From an uncultured Sulfitobacter sp. (lineage in GTDB: Bacteria > Pseudomonadota > Alphaproteobacteria > Rhodobacterales > Rhodobacteraceae): a stretch of 41,831 nucleotides of DNA. Position numbers and translations under genes: made by a program. Shown here piece by piece: positions 1 to 9,179 of the stretch (within the stretch, counting starts at the first letter, position 1; each line of letters begins with the position of its first letter). A model generated the notes under the pieces. The model ran no database searches, was not told the DNA's origin, and saw only the letters and a program-made list of their open reading frames with translations. The stretch covers positions 1 to 41,831 of the forward strand of contig CAJXSZ010000025.1 of the NCBI GenBank assembly GCA_913060815.1. Direction: 5' to 3'.

Positions 1-46
1 TACACAGAGTAGATCGTCGGCAGCGTCAGATGTGTATAAGAGACAG
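1..46 (+). other. Nextera/Tn5 sequencing adapter (artefact)
   Basis: Not genomic. Bases 28-46 are the 19-bp Tn5 mosaic end (AGATGTGTATAAGAGACAG), bases 14-27 are the rest of the Nextera read-1 arm, bases 6-13 (AGAGTAGA) equal a standard i5 index, and bases 1-5 are the end of the P5 primer. Any reading frame entering this stretch is spurious, including the LSLIHI tail it adds to ptsP. The index name is from memory; the adapter itself is certain. Confidence 0.98.
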
Positions 47-1861
47 CTCCAGCATCGCGCCCACTTCGATCCTTGAGGGCAGCGTGTGTCCCAACCGAAC
101 TTCGCGCGCGACAGCTTTATCCACTTCAGCACGCGCTGCGCGGTATTCTTCAAACTGCGCGACAAAGGGGAACATCACCGTGAGCGGCCCTCCGTCCGCG
201 GCACGGCACAGCGCCTGCAATTGCATCCGCATGATACCCGGCTTGTCGAGTCCTACCCTGATCGCGCGCCAACCCAAGGCGGGGTTCGGCTCGTCGTTGG
301 GCTTCATATAGGGCAGCACCTTGTCCGATCCGATGTCGAGCGTGCGGAAAACGACCCGTTTCCCCTGCGCCGCATCCAACACCCGCTTGTACAAAACTGA
401 CAAATCGGAGCGTCTTGGCATCTTGTTTCGCACCAAAAATTGTAATTCTGTGCGAAATAGCCCGACTCCCTCTGCTCCAGAGCTTTCCAGTGATGGAAGG
501 TCCGCCATCAGGCCAGCGTTCATATGCAAAGCGACCACCGCCCCGCATTTCGTCTGCCCTGGCTTGTCCCGAAACGAGGCATAGCGCTCTTGCGCGGCGG
601 CCTGCATCGCGATCTTGTCGCGGAACGCGGTGGCGACTGTATCTTCGGGCCGCAAATGTACGATGCCCTGCTCCCCGTCGATCATCACATGATCGCCATT
701 CAGTGCCTCATTGGTGATCCGGCCCGTGTTCACAAGCAGCGGGATCGCCAGCGCCCTTGCGACGATTGCAGCATGGCTGCCAACGGATCCCTGCTCGAGG
801 ACGATACCCCGCAGGTTGCGCCCGTACTCCAGCAGTTCCGCAGGCCCGATGTTGCGTGCAATCAGGATAGGATCGGTAGGCATCTCGGCCCCTGTATCCG
901 ATCCCTGACCGGTCAGAATGCGCAGCAAACGGTTGGACAGATCGTCCAGATCGCTAAGCCGCTCGCGCATGTAGCTATCCGAGGACTGCCCGATGCGCGC
1001 GCGCGCCAGCGATTGCTCTTTCTCCACCGCCGCCTCTGCCGACAGGCCCTGCACGATATCCGCCTGCATACGGCTCATCCAGCTTTTGGAGTTGGCGAAC
1101 ATGCGGTACGTCTGGATCACTTCCTGCTGGTCCTTGTCGCCCTGCGACATGGTCATCATCTGATCCACGCTCAGGCGCAGCGTATCTACCGCCTCGATGA
1201 GCCGCTCTGCCTCGACCTCGGGGTCGTCCGCAATAGGGTTAGAGACCACCACCCGTGGTTCGTGCAGCCAGACATGGCCTTCGGCCACGCCGTCCTGCGC
1301 GATGGTCCCGCGCAGCATCACAGGCTGGCTGTGGCGTGCCGACATCGCAGCGCCTTCGCCCACAAACGCGCCCAGCTCTGTCATCTCGGCCAGCACCATG
1401 GCAACCACTTCAAGGGCATAGACTTCGTCAGGGTTAAACTCACGCGCGGTCTTGGATTGCACGACCAGCACGCCGAGCATATCGCCCAAACGCTGGATCG
1501 GAACACCGAGGAAGCTGGAAAACAGCTCCTCGCCCGTCTCTGGCATATAGCGAAACCCTGTGGCTTGCGGCGCATCGGGCGTGTTGATGACGCGCTTGCG
1601 CTTGGCCACACGGCCTACCAATCCCTCACCCATGCGCATGCGCGTTTCGTGCACCGCATCCTTGTTCAGGCCTTCGGTCGCGCACAGCTCCAGCGTTTCT
1701 TCATCGCGGAAAAGGTAGATCGAGCAGACCTCGCACCCCATGGAGGTGGCGATCAAATGCGTGATCTTATCAAGCCGCTCCTGACCTTCGTCATCGCCTG
1801 CCATGGCATCACGCAACCGACCCAGCAGCTTGCGGCTGTCACTCTCATTGCGTTCTGGCAT
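47..1861 (-). CDS. ptsP: PTS-Ntr enzyme I (PEP-protein phosphotransferase), 3' truncated
   Basis: First enzyme of the nitrogen-related phosphotransfer chain: takes phosphate from phosphoenolpyruvate and passes it to NPr (PtsO). The 605 visible codons show an N-terminal GAF sensor domain (about residues 20-160), the PEP-utiliser N-domain, and the phospho-histidine domain with GSVGSHAAIVARA (His363 in my numbering). The TIM-barrel domain starts at about residue 440 (EGVGLFRTELQF). The barrel is cut by the contig edge, so roughly the last 130-140 residues are missing; six extra codons beyond base 47 come from the adapter. I chose the ATG at 1861 (MPERNESD) because GGGGA lies just upstream; an upstream TTG at 1909 is open but has no ribosome site. 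It lies 137 bp downstream of lysC on the same strand. Confidence 0.95.
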
Positions 1862-1998
1862 GGTATCCCCGGTCATTGCTTGGCCCAAGTATACGTCCTG
1901 CACCGCCAAATGGGGAGCAGGAAATACACCCCTAGAAACCAGAAAAACTCTTAAACAATCACTTTAACAAAGCACCATAAAGCATTGATGTAGAATAA

Positions 1999-3237
1999 TT
2001 ATGATGCTTTATCCAGCTCAAATGCATCATGCAACGCCTGCACAGCCAATTCCATATACTTGCGATCAATCAGCACGCTGATCTTGATCTCGGAGGTGGT
2101 GATCACCTTGATGTTCACGCCTTCATCCGAAAGTACCTTGAACATCTTCGCGGCCACGCCTGTGTGGCTGCGCATGCCGATCCCCACAACAGAGACCTTG
2201 GCAACACCCTCATCGGCAATCAGCTCGTCATAGTTGATCACGCCATCCTTGGCTGCTTTTTGCATGGCCGCATCCGCGCGTTTGACCTGATCCACGGGGC
2301 ATGACCACGTCATGTCTGTGCGGCCCTCTTCGGCGATGTTCTGCACGATCATGTCGACGTTGACGCCACCTTCGCTCAGCGCACCAAAAATGCTGGCGGC
2401 AATCCCGGGACGGTCCGCAACCGATACCAGCGTCATCTTCGCCTCGTCACGGCTGAACGCCACGCCCGCTACTACATTGCTTTCCATGATTTCCTCCTCA
2501 TCGCAGACGAGCGTACCAGCATCGTCGCTTTGTTCTTCAAAACTGCTCAGCACGCGCAGCTTGACCTTATAGCGCATCGCCAATTCAACGGACCGCGTCT
2601 GCAGCACTTTCGCCCCCAGTGAGGCCAGCTCCAGCATCTCTTCAAAGCTGATCTTGTCCAGCTTGCGCGCCTTGCTCTCGACCCTTGGGTCGGTGGTATA
2701 AACACCGTCTACATCCGTGTAGATATCGCAACGCTCGGCCCCGAAGGCCGCAGCAAAAGCCACCGCAGTCGTGTCAGAGCCGCCGCGCCCCAATGTGGTG
2801 ATCCGTCCCTCGGGGCTGACCCCCTGAAAGCCTGCAACCACGGCGACTTTCATGCCATCGGCGAATTTTGCCATGATGTTCGCAGGCGGGATATCCTCGA
2901 TACGCGCGCTCGCGTGAGTCGAGGTGGTCTGCACAGGCACTTGCCAGCCCTGCCAGCTGCGCGCAGGCACCTCCATCTCCTGCAACGTCAGCGCCATCAG
3001 CCCTGCCGTCACATTCTCGCCCGAGGAGACAACCGCATCATATTCACGCGCGTCATACATGGCGGAGGTTTCGTTCACCCAGCCCACCAACTCATTGGTT
3101 TTGCCCGACATGGCCGAGACGATGACAATCACGTCATAGCCTTTCGCCACTTCCACGCCCACACGTTTGGCGGCGCGGCGTATACGGTCCAATGTGGCGA
3201 CAGATGTGCCGCCGAATTTCATCACGAGTACTGGCAT
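1999..3237 (-). CDS. lysC: aspartate kinase
   Basis: Phosphorylates L-aspartate, the committed step toward lysine, threonine, methionine and diaminopimelate. 412 residues, a normal length for a monofunctional kinase with its regulatory part. The kinase domain begins with KFGGTSV (residues 7-13), followed by VSAMSGKTN and GRGGSDTTAV. The C-terminal part holds two ACT modules (LVSVADRPGIAASIFGALSEG... and VSVVGIGMRSHTGVAAKMFKVL...), which bind the feedback amino acids. Start ATG at 3237 is preceded by GAGGAT. In many Rhodobacterales this gene sits directly upstream of ptsP, as here. thrC, a later gene of the same pathway, lies at the other end of the window. Confidence 0.97.
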   Translation of the reverse strand: MPVLVMKFGGTSVATLDRIRRAAKRVGVEVAKGYDVIVIVSAMSGKTNELVGWVNETSAMYDAREYDAVVSSGENVTAGLMALTLQEMEVPARSWQGWQVPVQTTSTHASARIEDIPPANIMAKFADGMKVAVVAGFQGVSPEGRITTLGRGGSDTTAVAFAAAFGAERCDIYTDVDGVYTTDPRVESKARKLDKISFEEMLELASLGAKVLQTRSVELAMRYKVKLRVLSSFEEQSDDAGTLVCDEEEIMESNVVAGVAFSRDEAKMTLVSVADRPGIAASIFGALSEGGVNVDMIVQNIAEEGRTDMTWSCPVDQVKRADAAMQKAAKDGVINYDELIADEGVAKVSVVGIGMRSHTGVAAKMFKVLSDEGVNIKVITTSEIKISVLIDRKYMELAVQALHDAFELDKAS

Positions 3238-3298
3238 CTTATCCTCGTCCCAAACACTTCGCGCAGCGTTTACGCGAGGGGGCGCTAAGGCGCAAGGA

Positions 3299-3943
3299 TC
3301 AGTAGGGCATCACACTGCCATCATAGCTCTCAAATCGGCCCGTTGTCTCAAGGTTGAGGGAGGCAAACCGCTCCACTAGCCCCGAAACCGACTGGTCTAC
3401 CGTGATCGCTGCTGCCTCTCCGCCCATGTCAGTCTGCACCCAGCCTGGATGATAGATGCCCACAGCAATCCCCTCGTCCTTCAGATCAAGCGCCAGATTG
3501 CGCCCCAGATTGAGCACGGCTGCCTTGGAGGCGCGATAGATATAGCTCGATCCTTTTGCCCGCTCGCTCGACCCCATTTGCGATGAAATGATGGCGATGC
3601 GCGGGCTTCCCGCACGCCGCAGATGCGGCAGCAGCGCCTGAATGCTCAGAAACACCCCCGTCACATTGGTGGCAAAGCTTTGCGCCCAGAGGTTCGCCCC
3701 GAACCCTGTCTCAAGATCGTCACCACGGTCCAGAAATACGCCAGCATTGCATACCAGCAATTCGACAGGCTTGTCGCCCAGCGCCGCGGCCATTTCCGTA
3801 TGGCTGCTCGGCAGGGTCACATCCAGCGTGATATCCCCCATGGCCGAACGGCTGGTCCCCATTACGTTCATCCCTTGGGCGCGGTAATGATCGGCCAATC
3901 CCGCCCCAATGCCACGGCTCGCCCCTGTAATCACAATCGTCAT
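3299..3943 (-). CDS. SDR-family oxidoreductase (C-factor-like)
   Basis: Classical short-chain dehydrogenase/reductase, 214 residues. The N-terminal cofactor loop is TGASRGIG (residues 6-13), the strand-4 motif is NAG (about 67-69), and the catalytic segment is SSQMGS... followed by YRASK, giving the Ser-Tyr-Lys set. The form is short, like the CsgA/C-factor subgroup, so the substrate cannot be assigned. It starts 15 bp after the stop of the DUF1178 gene on the same strand, so the two are probably co-transcribed; lysC follows about 60 bp downstream. Confidence 0.9.
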   Translation of the reverse strand: MTIVITGASRGIGAGLADHYRAQGMNVMGTSRSAMGDITLDVTLPSSHTEMAAALGDKPVELLVCNAGVFLDRGDDLETGFGANLWAQSFATNVTGVFLSIQALLPHLRRAGSPRIAIISSQMGSSERAKGSSYIYRASKAAVLNLGRNLALDLKDEGIAVGIYHPGWVQTDMGGEAAAITVDQSVSGLVERFASLNLETTGRFESYDGSVMPY

Positions 3944-3958
3944 GGTCTGGCCCTCGAA

Positions 3959-4381
3959 TTATTGCAGTTTTTGTTTCGGTTTGAACGGCAGCGGAAGAAC
4001 GGGCACGCCGTCCTCGATCAGTGCTTTTGCCTCGGGCAGACTTGCCTCGCCATAAATGGAGGTTTCGGCCGAAGTGCCTTCGTGCATCTCGCGTGCGGTC
4101 TGCGCGAATTTGCCACCCACATAGGTCGCGTTTTCCTCTACCTGCTTGCGGATCTGCGCAATGGCCGCTTCTGCTGCGGTGTCTGGCTTGGCCTCTGTCG
4201 CGGCAACAGCATCGGCAGCCGCCACTACTTTGGGCGCCATCAGCGCTTTGGACACCTCTGTGCTACCGCATGTCGTACAGCTCAAGTGCCCCGCCTTGGC
4301 CAAGGCATCATATGCCTGCGCCGACTGGAACCAGCTTTCAAACGAATGCCCCTCCCGACATCTCAGCGCATAGCGGATCAT
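3959..4381 (-). CDS. DUF1178 family protein
   Basis: 140-residue protein of the DUF1178 family, widespread in alpha- and betaproteobacteria, with no established function. The N-terminus has a zinc-ribbon-like pattern: C-x3-H (CREGH, residues 8-12), then CTTCGS (about residues 35-40), typical of the family. The middle is alanine-rich and low in complexity. The C-terminal half (QVEENATYVGGKFAQTAREMHEG...) is the most conserved family segment. It lies between the NUDIX gene and the SDR gene on the same strand. Confidence 0.88.
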   Translation of the reverse strand: MIRYALRCREGHSFESWFQSAQAYDALAKAGHLSCTTCGSTEVSKALMAPKVVAAADAVAATEAKPDTAAEAAIAQIRKQVEENATYVGGKFAQTAREMHEGTSAETSIYGEASLPEAKALIEDGVPVLPLPFKPKQKLQ

Positions 4382-4439
4382 CAGATCATTTTCCTGTCTG
4401 TTATTCGTCCAGAATATAATGTCGCACAGTTGCCAGAGT

Positions 4440-4934
4440 TCAAGACGCCTCAGCGAGTTCTGACGCAGCTTTCATAGCAGATTTGGATGGTTTAAAGCTG
4501 CGGATCAGCTTGGAAAGTTCCCGCTCACCAACCATTTTAGCCGCCTTTTTGCGCGATACCCACTTGCGCCGCCTCTGTTTGCGCTCAGGATATTTATCCT
4601 TCAGTCTCTTGACCTTAACGGGGTACAGCATCGCCAGACATTGCAAAGTCTCGTCGTCCTCACGCAAGCGCGCGTAGGAGTAAACGCCGATACAATCATC
4701 ACTTGCCTCGCCCTCTACACCCGCCTCTTCCCATGCTTCGATGGCCGCACATTGCGCGGGTGTCTTACCGTCCATCGGCCAGCCCTTGGGTACGATCCAG
4801 CGTTTGCGACGCCGCGAGGTGATGAGCAGGACCTGAATCTTTCCTTTGCGCATGCGCCAGCAGAGCGCGGCAAATTGTGTGCGCACGCTCCCCTTCTTTC
4901 CGCCATGTAACGAGATCGGCAATTGATTTGCCAT
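4440..4934 (-). CDS. NUDIX hydrolase-like protein (DIPP-like subgroup)
   Basis: 164 residues with the NUDIX fold region WIVPKGWPMDGKTPAQ...EAWEEAGVEG. Family members cleave nucleoside or inositol pyrophosphate compounds using the NUDIX box G-x5-E-x7-R-E-U-x-E-E-x-G-U. Here the metal-binding E-A-W-E-E-A-G-V core is intact, but the first Glu is Lys and the Arg is Ile. I believe the PKGWP variant is common in alphaproteobacterial homologues, so activity is still plausible. The C-terminus is rich in Lys and Arg (about residues 105-150). It is transcribed divergently from modA across 133 bp; the start ATG is at 4934. Confidence 0.85.
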   Translation of the reverse strand: MANQLPISLHGGKKGSVRTQFAALCWRMRKGKIQVLLITSRRRKRWIVPKGWPMDGKTPAQCAAIEAWEEAGVEGEASDDCIGVYSYARLREDDETLQCLAMLYPVKVKRLKDKYPERKQRRRKWVSRKKAAKMVGERELSKLIRSFKPSKSAMKAASELAEAS

Positions 4935-5067
4935 ATCGCGAAACCCGTCCTTTGATGACTGCTCGACTACCTAGCATAGAGCATTCAGTGAGAAATACCA
5001 TATGCTGGCCAAGCATGCTTCTGACCCCCTTGCAGCGCCCCCGCGCTTGGCGGATAGTCGCGACGTT

Positions 5068-5787
5068 ATGCGCGCCCTCATTTTTCTTCTGCTTGTGATC
5101 TTTGCCGTGCCTTTGCACGCACAACCCGTCACCGTATTTGCCGCTGCCTCCTTGCGCGAAGCGGTGGAGGAGATTGCCCTGTCCTACCCCCATAAGGTTA
5201 CCACTTCCTTTGCAGGCTCTGGCACGCTGGCGCGCCAGATTGCAGCGGGTGCGCCTGCGGACGTGGTCATCCTCGCCCACGCAGACTGGGCAGACTGGAT
5301 GGAGGACCGCAGCCTGATCCTTGAGGACACGCGGCGCGACGTGGCAGGCGGTAGCTTGGTCGTGGTCGGCGCACCAGATGCGCGCCCTTTCTCGGACGAT
5401 CCCGACAACAAGGAATTATTCGAGGCGTTGCGCGGTGGCCGCCTCGCCATGGGCCAGCGGGACGGCGTCCCCGCAGGCAACTACGCGCGTGAATGGCTGC
5501 AAAGCACGGGGCTTTGGGGCCCGCTCCTGCCGTCACTGGCCGAGACAGACAATGTGCGCGCCGCCCTCGCCCTTGTGGCGCAAGGGGCAGCGCCGCTGGG
5601 CATTGTCTATGCCTCCGATGCTGTGTCCGAGCCGCGTGTGCGCGTCCTCTACACCGTACCTGCCACTGCCCATTCACCCATCCGCTACCCCGCAGCAGCT
5701 GTCACAGAGGCAGGCCGCGCCTTCCTTGCCCTCCTTGCCGATGAGAGCGCCGCAGCCATCTTTGCCAAACACGGCTTTGCTCCATGA
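5068..5787 (+). CDS. modA: molybdate ABC transporter, periplasmic binding protein
   Basis: Captures molybdate (or tungstate) in the periplasm for ModBC. 239 residues from the ATG at 5068: signal peptide MRALIFLLLVIFAVPLHA, then the family signature VTVFAAASLREAVEEI and the anion-binding AGSGTLARQIAAGAPADV. The C-terminal part has NVRAALALVAQGAAPLGIVYASDA, also typical. An upstream in-frame ATG at 5002 would put 22 residues ahead of the signal peptide and is unlikely. The stop overlaps the modB start by ATGA, so the two are translationally coupled. The supply probably feeds molybdenum-cofactor enzymes encoded elsewhere. Confidence 0.95.
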   Translation: MRALIFLLLVIFAVPLHAQPVTVFAAASLREAVEEIALSYPHKVTTSFAGSGTLARQIAAGAPADVVILAHADWADWMEDRSLILEDTRRDVAGGSLVVVGAPDARPFSDDPDNKELFEALRGGRLAMGQRDGVPAGNYAREWLQSTGLWGPLLPSLAETDNVRAALALVAQGAAPLGIVYASDAVSEPRVRVLYTVPATAHSPIRYPAAAVTEAGRAFLALLADESAAAIFAKHGFAP

Positions 5788-6488
5788 GTGACGGCCTCGC
5801 CCTCGACGCCGTTGCATGGGAGGCGCTGCGTCTGTCGCTCTGGGTGGCGGTCTGGGCCACCGTAATCGCGGTGCCGCTGGCGCTTTGGGTTGCATGGGTG
5901 CTCGCGCGCAAGGCGTTCTGGGGCAAATCGCTGGTGAACGCGTTGGTGCATCTGCCGCTGGTCCTGCCCCCCGTGGTCACAGGCTACATCCTGTTGGTTA
6001 TCTTCTCACCCAATGCGCCTGCGGGCGCTGCGCTGGCCACCATCGGCCTGACGCTGGCGTTCAAATGGACGGGTGCTGTACTGGCCGCCATCGTCATGGG
6101 CTTCCCGCTGATGGTGCGCGCCATGCGACTGGCGATTGAGGCGGTGGACCCCAAGATCGAGGAAGCCGCCGCCACCCTCGGCGCATCGCGCGCATCCGTC
6201 TTCACCCGCGTCACCTTGCCCCTCATCGCGCCAGGTATCCTCGCAGGGGCTGTAATGGGCTTTGCCAAAGCCATGGGCGAATTCGGCGCCACCATCACTT
6301 TCGTCGCCAACATTCCAGGCCAGACACAGACCCTCCCCATCGCGATCTGGACCGCCCTGCAAATCCCCGGCGGTGAGGGCAAAGCCGCCGCTATGGCGTT
6401 GCTGGCCTGTGCCGTAGCGTTGGGGGCGGTGTTTTTGTCAGAATGGCTTGCGCGCCGCGTAGCACAACGCATCTCAGGTGCGCCATGA
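5784..6488 (+). CDS. modB: molybdate ABC transporter, permease
   Basis: Integral-membrane channel subunit of the molybdate importer, 234 residues with five or six hydrophobic spans. It shows the permease EAA loop (EEAAATLGASRASVFTRVTLPLIAPGILAG, about residues 130-160), which contacts ModC, and the ModB-typical segments VLPPVVTGYILL and FAKAMGEFGATITFVANIPGQTQTLP. It overlaps modA at its start (ATGA) and modC at its end (ATGA), so the three subunits are made from one message. Confidence 0.96.
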   Translation: MSDGLALDAVAWEALRLSLWVAVWATVIAVPLALWVAWVLARKAFWGKSLVNALVHLPLVLPPVVTGYILLVIFSPNAPAGAALATIGLTLAFKWTGAVLAAIVMGFPLMVRAMRLAIEAVDPKIEEAAATLGASRASVFTRVTLPLIAPGILAGAVMGFAKAMGEFGATITFVANIPGQTQTLPIAIWTALQIPGGEGKAAAMALLACAVALGAVFLSEWLARRVAQRISGAP

Positions 6489-7564
6489 AGCTCTCGCTGA
6501 AACACCGCTTTGACGGGTTCACCCTCGATCTCGATCTGGAAGCACGCAGCGGCATCACGGCGCTCTTCGGGCGTTCGGGCGCGGGTAAGAGCACCATCAT
6601 AAACGCCGTTGCAGGCCTGTTGCGCCCTGACGAGGGGCATCTGGAGATTGACGGCGAGACCCTGATGGACACCGCCCGAAACATTTACGCGCCCCCGCAC
6701 AAACGTCGCTTTGGCACTGTGTTTCAGGATGCGCGGCTGTTCCCGCATCTCAGCGTCGCGCAAAACCTCGACTTTGGCACACGCTATGCGCCGAAGGGGA
6801 GTAATATCCCCCGCGATGACATCATTGACCTGCTGGGCCTGCGCGCCCTGCTAGAGCGCGCGCCCAACACCCTGTCTGGCGGCGAGAAACAGCGCGTGGC
6901 CCTTGGCCGTGCACTTCTCTGTGCACCCCGTATGCTCCTGATGGATGAGCCGCTGGCCAGCCTCGACGCCACCCGCAAGCATGAAATCCTCCCCTATCTG
7001 GAGGCACTGCGCGACGGCCCGCTCCAGCTGCCCATCCTCTATGTCAGCCACGCGGTAGACGAAATCACACGGCTTGCCGACACGCTGGTATTGCTCAAAG
7101 AAGGGCGCATCGCGGCCCAAGGGCCGCTGCGCGATGTCATGTCAGACCCCGCAGCCCTGCCGCTGATTGGCGTGCGCGAGGCAGGCTCTGTGATCGAAGC
7201 GACAGTTCAAAGCCATGATGATGATGGTTTGAGCACACTTAAGCTGCCCGCTGGTACGCTGATCCTGCCCACCGTGCAGGCCGCTGTGGGCGCGCGGGTG
7301 CGCCTGCGGATCATGGCTCAGGATGTGATGATCGCCCGTCCGCTTCCCGAAGGGCTCAGCGCGCTCAACATTCTCGCGGCCCAGATCACAGGCATCCATG
7401 AAGGCACAGGCCCTGGTGTGGCCGTGACACTGGATATCGGTGGTCAGACGCTGCTGGCGCGCATCACGCGACGCGCCTTGATTGAGCTGAACCTCACAGT
7501 GGGTTGCGCCTGTTTCGCTGTGCTGAAATCCACGACTATCGCGCCGACCAGTATCGGGCGTTGA
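6485..7564 (+). CDS. modC: molybdate ABC transporter, ATP-binding protein
   Basis: ATPase that powers the ModB channel. 359 residues from the ATG at 6485. Walker A GRSGAGKST is at residues 29-37, the ABC signature LSGGEKQRVALGRAL starts at residue 130, Walker B MLLMDEPLASLD starts at 150, and the H-loop is ISHAVDE-like (VSHAVDEI). After about residue 285 comes a TOBE/Mop-type C-terminal domain that binds oxyanion and feeds back on transport. The start overlaps the modB stop. It converges on the small gene at 7569-7826 with only 4 bp between the stops. Confidence 0.96.
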   Translation: MKLSLKHRFDGFTLDLDLEARSGITALFGRSGAGKSTIINAVAGLLRPDEGHLEIDGETLMDTARNIYAPPHKRRFGTVFQDARLFPHLSVAQNLDFGTRYAPKGSNIPRDDIIDLLGLRALLERAPNTLSGGEKQRVALGRALLCAPRMLLMDEPLASLDATRKHEILPYLEALRDGPLQLPILYVSHAVDEITRLADTLVLLKEGRIAAQGPLRDVMSDPAALPLIGVREAGSVIEATVQSHDDDGLSTLKLPAGTLILPTVQAAVGARVRLRIMAQDVMIARPLPEGLSALNILAAQITGIHEGTGPGVAVTLDIGGQTLLARITRRALIELNLTVGCACFAVLKSTTIAPTSIGR

Positions 7565-7568
7565 TCGG

Positions 7569-7826
7569 CTAACGCGTTTCTTTGGTCTTCTTGCGCTTGA
7601 GGTTGCACACTTTGGTCGTCGACCCGTCACCATTGCGGCGCAGCACACAGCCCGCGTTCTTGGGCTGCGTCTCGTGAATAATGAACTTCCCGCGCTTTTG
7701 CTTGGTAAAAGTCTGGTTCGAGACATCATGCCCGCCGATCCGCACATTCTTGCCAAAGCGCACTTCGGCAGCCGCAGGCAGGGCAAACCCCGCCAATATT
7801 ATCACAAAAACAGCAGTTCTTATCAT
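7569..7826 (-). CDS. small secreted basic protein, unknown function
   Basis: I do not recognise a named family. The 85 residues start with a clear Sec signal peptide (MIRTAVFVIILAGFALPAAA), leaving a mature part of about 65 residues that is strongly basic, especially at its end (CNLKRKKTKETR), with two cysteines (AGCVLRR and KVCNLK) that could form one disulfide in the periplasm. The start ATG at 7826 is preceded by AGGGGG at good spacing, supporting a real gene. It is co-directional with the EcsC-family gene upstream (61 bp away). Confidence 0.7.
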   Translation of the reverse strand: MIRTAVFVIILAGFALPAAAEVRFGKNVRIGGHDVSNQTFTKQKRGKFIIHETQPKNAGCVLRRNGDGSTTKVCNLKRKKTKETR

Positions 7827-7887
7827 CTCGGCCCCCTTTTTCGATCAATCTTGGTTTAAAATGCGCTTTGTGACAAGGCAGCGCGCC

Positions 7888-8649
7888 TCAGGCAGATACC
7901 CGCTTTTGCATCTTCACGGCGAGACGCTGGTTCAGCTCTTCGGGTGCGACATCCGCCTCAATCGCAAGCTTGCGCAGCCCGAAATGCACCCGCGCCATGT
8001 CGTTGTAATAGCTGGTGTAGGCGTAATTCGTCGCGGCCCCTGCCACTGCCCCCAACACAGGCACGGTTTGCGCCGCCAACTTTTGACCCATCACCACTGC
8101 CAAGCGCGGAGCCACTTTGTGGATGATCGCCTGCACTGCCTTGCCAGACAGGGCCAGCCTTGCGGTTAGAAACGCCAGATCACTGCCATCATCCTCGGCC
8201 AGCGGCCCCGCTGCCGAGAAGACCTGCACACAGTCAAAGCGCACAGATTCCAGATCGGGGTCGAACCCGTGTTCCACAGCCACGCCTTCAATTACCCGCA
8301 GCAAGAGCGTGGTGGTCACAGGCAATTCCGCCAGTGCAGTTGGCAAACCGCCCGCACCCCCCGCAGCGCCAAGGCCCATCGAAACGGCAGAGTTCAACCA
8401 CGCCGCCTGATCCGGCACCGCATCGCGGCTTTTATGTGCGGCAGTCATCGCATGATCCAGCGCGCGGATTGTAACGCTCTCCAATTGCTGGCGCACCGAA
8501 TTGGGCAAACGGTCCAGCAGGCTCTCGGCCTGTCCGCCAATTAGGTTGAGAACGTTGATTCCGACACCTCCCGCCTCGCGGTAGATGCGCGCAAGGCGCT
8601 CCAACTCTGCGTCGACATCTATCTCGGCGGGTAAGGTTTTTTCGGTCAT
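7888..8649 (-). CDS. EcsC family protein
   Basis: 253 residues matching the EcsC family, named after a Bacillus ABC-transporter-linked gene; its biochemical role is unknown. Visible features are the N-terminal helix ERLARIYREAGGVGINVLNLIGGQAESLLDRLP, a central Gly/Ala-rich hydrophobic segment (MGLGAAGGAGGLPTALAELPVTTTLLLRVI) and a second one (GQKLAAQTVPVLGAVAGAATNYAYTSYYNDMARVHFGLRKL), the most conserved family block. I chose the ATG at 8649 (MTEKTLP) because GGGAGA precedes it; an in-frame upstream start at 8697 would overlap the GNAT gene. It follows the GNAT gene on the same strand by 44 bp. Confidence 0.87.
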   Translation of the reverse strand: MTEKTLPAEIDVDAELERLARIYREAGGVGINVLNLIGGQAESLLDRLPNSVRQQLESVTIRALDHAMTAAHKSRDAVPDQAAWLNSAVSMGLGAAGGAGGLPTALAELPVTTTLLLRVIEGVAVEHGFDPDLESVRFDCVQVFSAAGPLAEDDGSDLAFLTARLALSGKAVQAIIHKVAPRLAVVMGQKLAAQTVPVLGAVAGAATNYAYTSYYNDMARVHFGLRKLAIEADVAPEELNQRLAVKMQKRVSA

Positions 8650-8693
8650 ATGTATCTCCCTGCCCCTATAAATGGCCTCACAGGCAGAGATAT

Positions 8694-9179
8694 TCAACGG
8701 GCGCGCGTGACCTCACCGCTAATCCCGTCCCATGCACCCTCACGCAACGCGCGGCCCAATACCCGCTCGGGGTTGGTGGGCGGTGGCATGATCACACCGT
8801 CGAGACGCTTGAATCCGTAGCGCCCGTAGTATGGCGCATCGCCCACCAGCATCACACGGTCCCAGCCCAGCGGCCCTGCCAGCTCAAGCGAACTCTGGAT
8901 CAAAAGCGCGCCCAAGCCTTCTCCCTGCCGCGTGGGGTGTGCGGCCACAGGTCCCAACAACAGCGTCTTATGCCCGTCCACCAGCACAGGCCAGAAACGG
9001 ATTGCACCGGCCAGAATACCCAGATCATCGCGCGCCACAAGGCTCAGCTCCGCCACAGGGGCGACCCCCTCGCGCAGGCGGTAGGACGACAGCGCCGTGC
9101 GCCCCGGCGCAAAACAGGTGTCAAACAGCGCCTCGACCTCCCAAAGGTCCTGATCTGTCTCGGCAGCAAGATCGTACAC
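8694..9179 (-). CDS. GNAT family N-acetyltransferase (YhbS-like)
   Basis: 161-residue GNAT protein that would transfer an acetyl group from acetyl-CoA to an unidentified amine. The acetyl-CoA loop is seen as LGPVAAHPTRQGEGLGALLIQSSL (about residues 73-96), matching the R/Q-x-x-G-x-G/A pattern, followed by VMLVGDAPYYGRYGF, typical of the YhbS subgroup. It starts at GTG (9179) with GAAGGA seven bases upstream; no ATG is available in frame. It is divergent from the flavin reductase-like gene and upstream of EcsC. Confidence 0.88.
   Translation of the reverse strand: MYDLAAETDQDLWEVEALFDTCFAPGRTALSSYRLREGVAPVAELSLVARDDLGILAGAIRFWPVLVDGHKTLLLGPVAAHPTRQGEGLGALLIQSSLELAGPLGWDRVMLVGDAPYYGRYGFKRLDGVIMPPPTNPERVLGRALREGAWDGISGEVTRAR

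Noticed and set aside
524..1954. 476-codon open frame on the plus strand
   Set aside because: Antisense shadow of ptsP; rich in His/Arg/Gln as expected from the opposite strand of GC-rich coding DNA, with no domain.
1977..2012. ATAAAGCAT / ATGCTTTAT inverted repeat at the lysC stop as terminator
   Set aside because: AT-rich 9-bp stem with an 18-base loop, partly inside the last codons and with no T-run; too weak to call.
5002..5016. ATGCT-GGCCA-AGCAT palindrome before modA as a ModE site
   Set aside because: Does not resemble the known ModE consensus and is a short 5-bp-arm repeat; kept out of the feature list.
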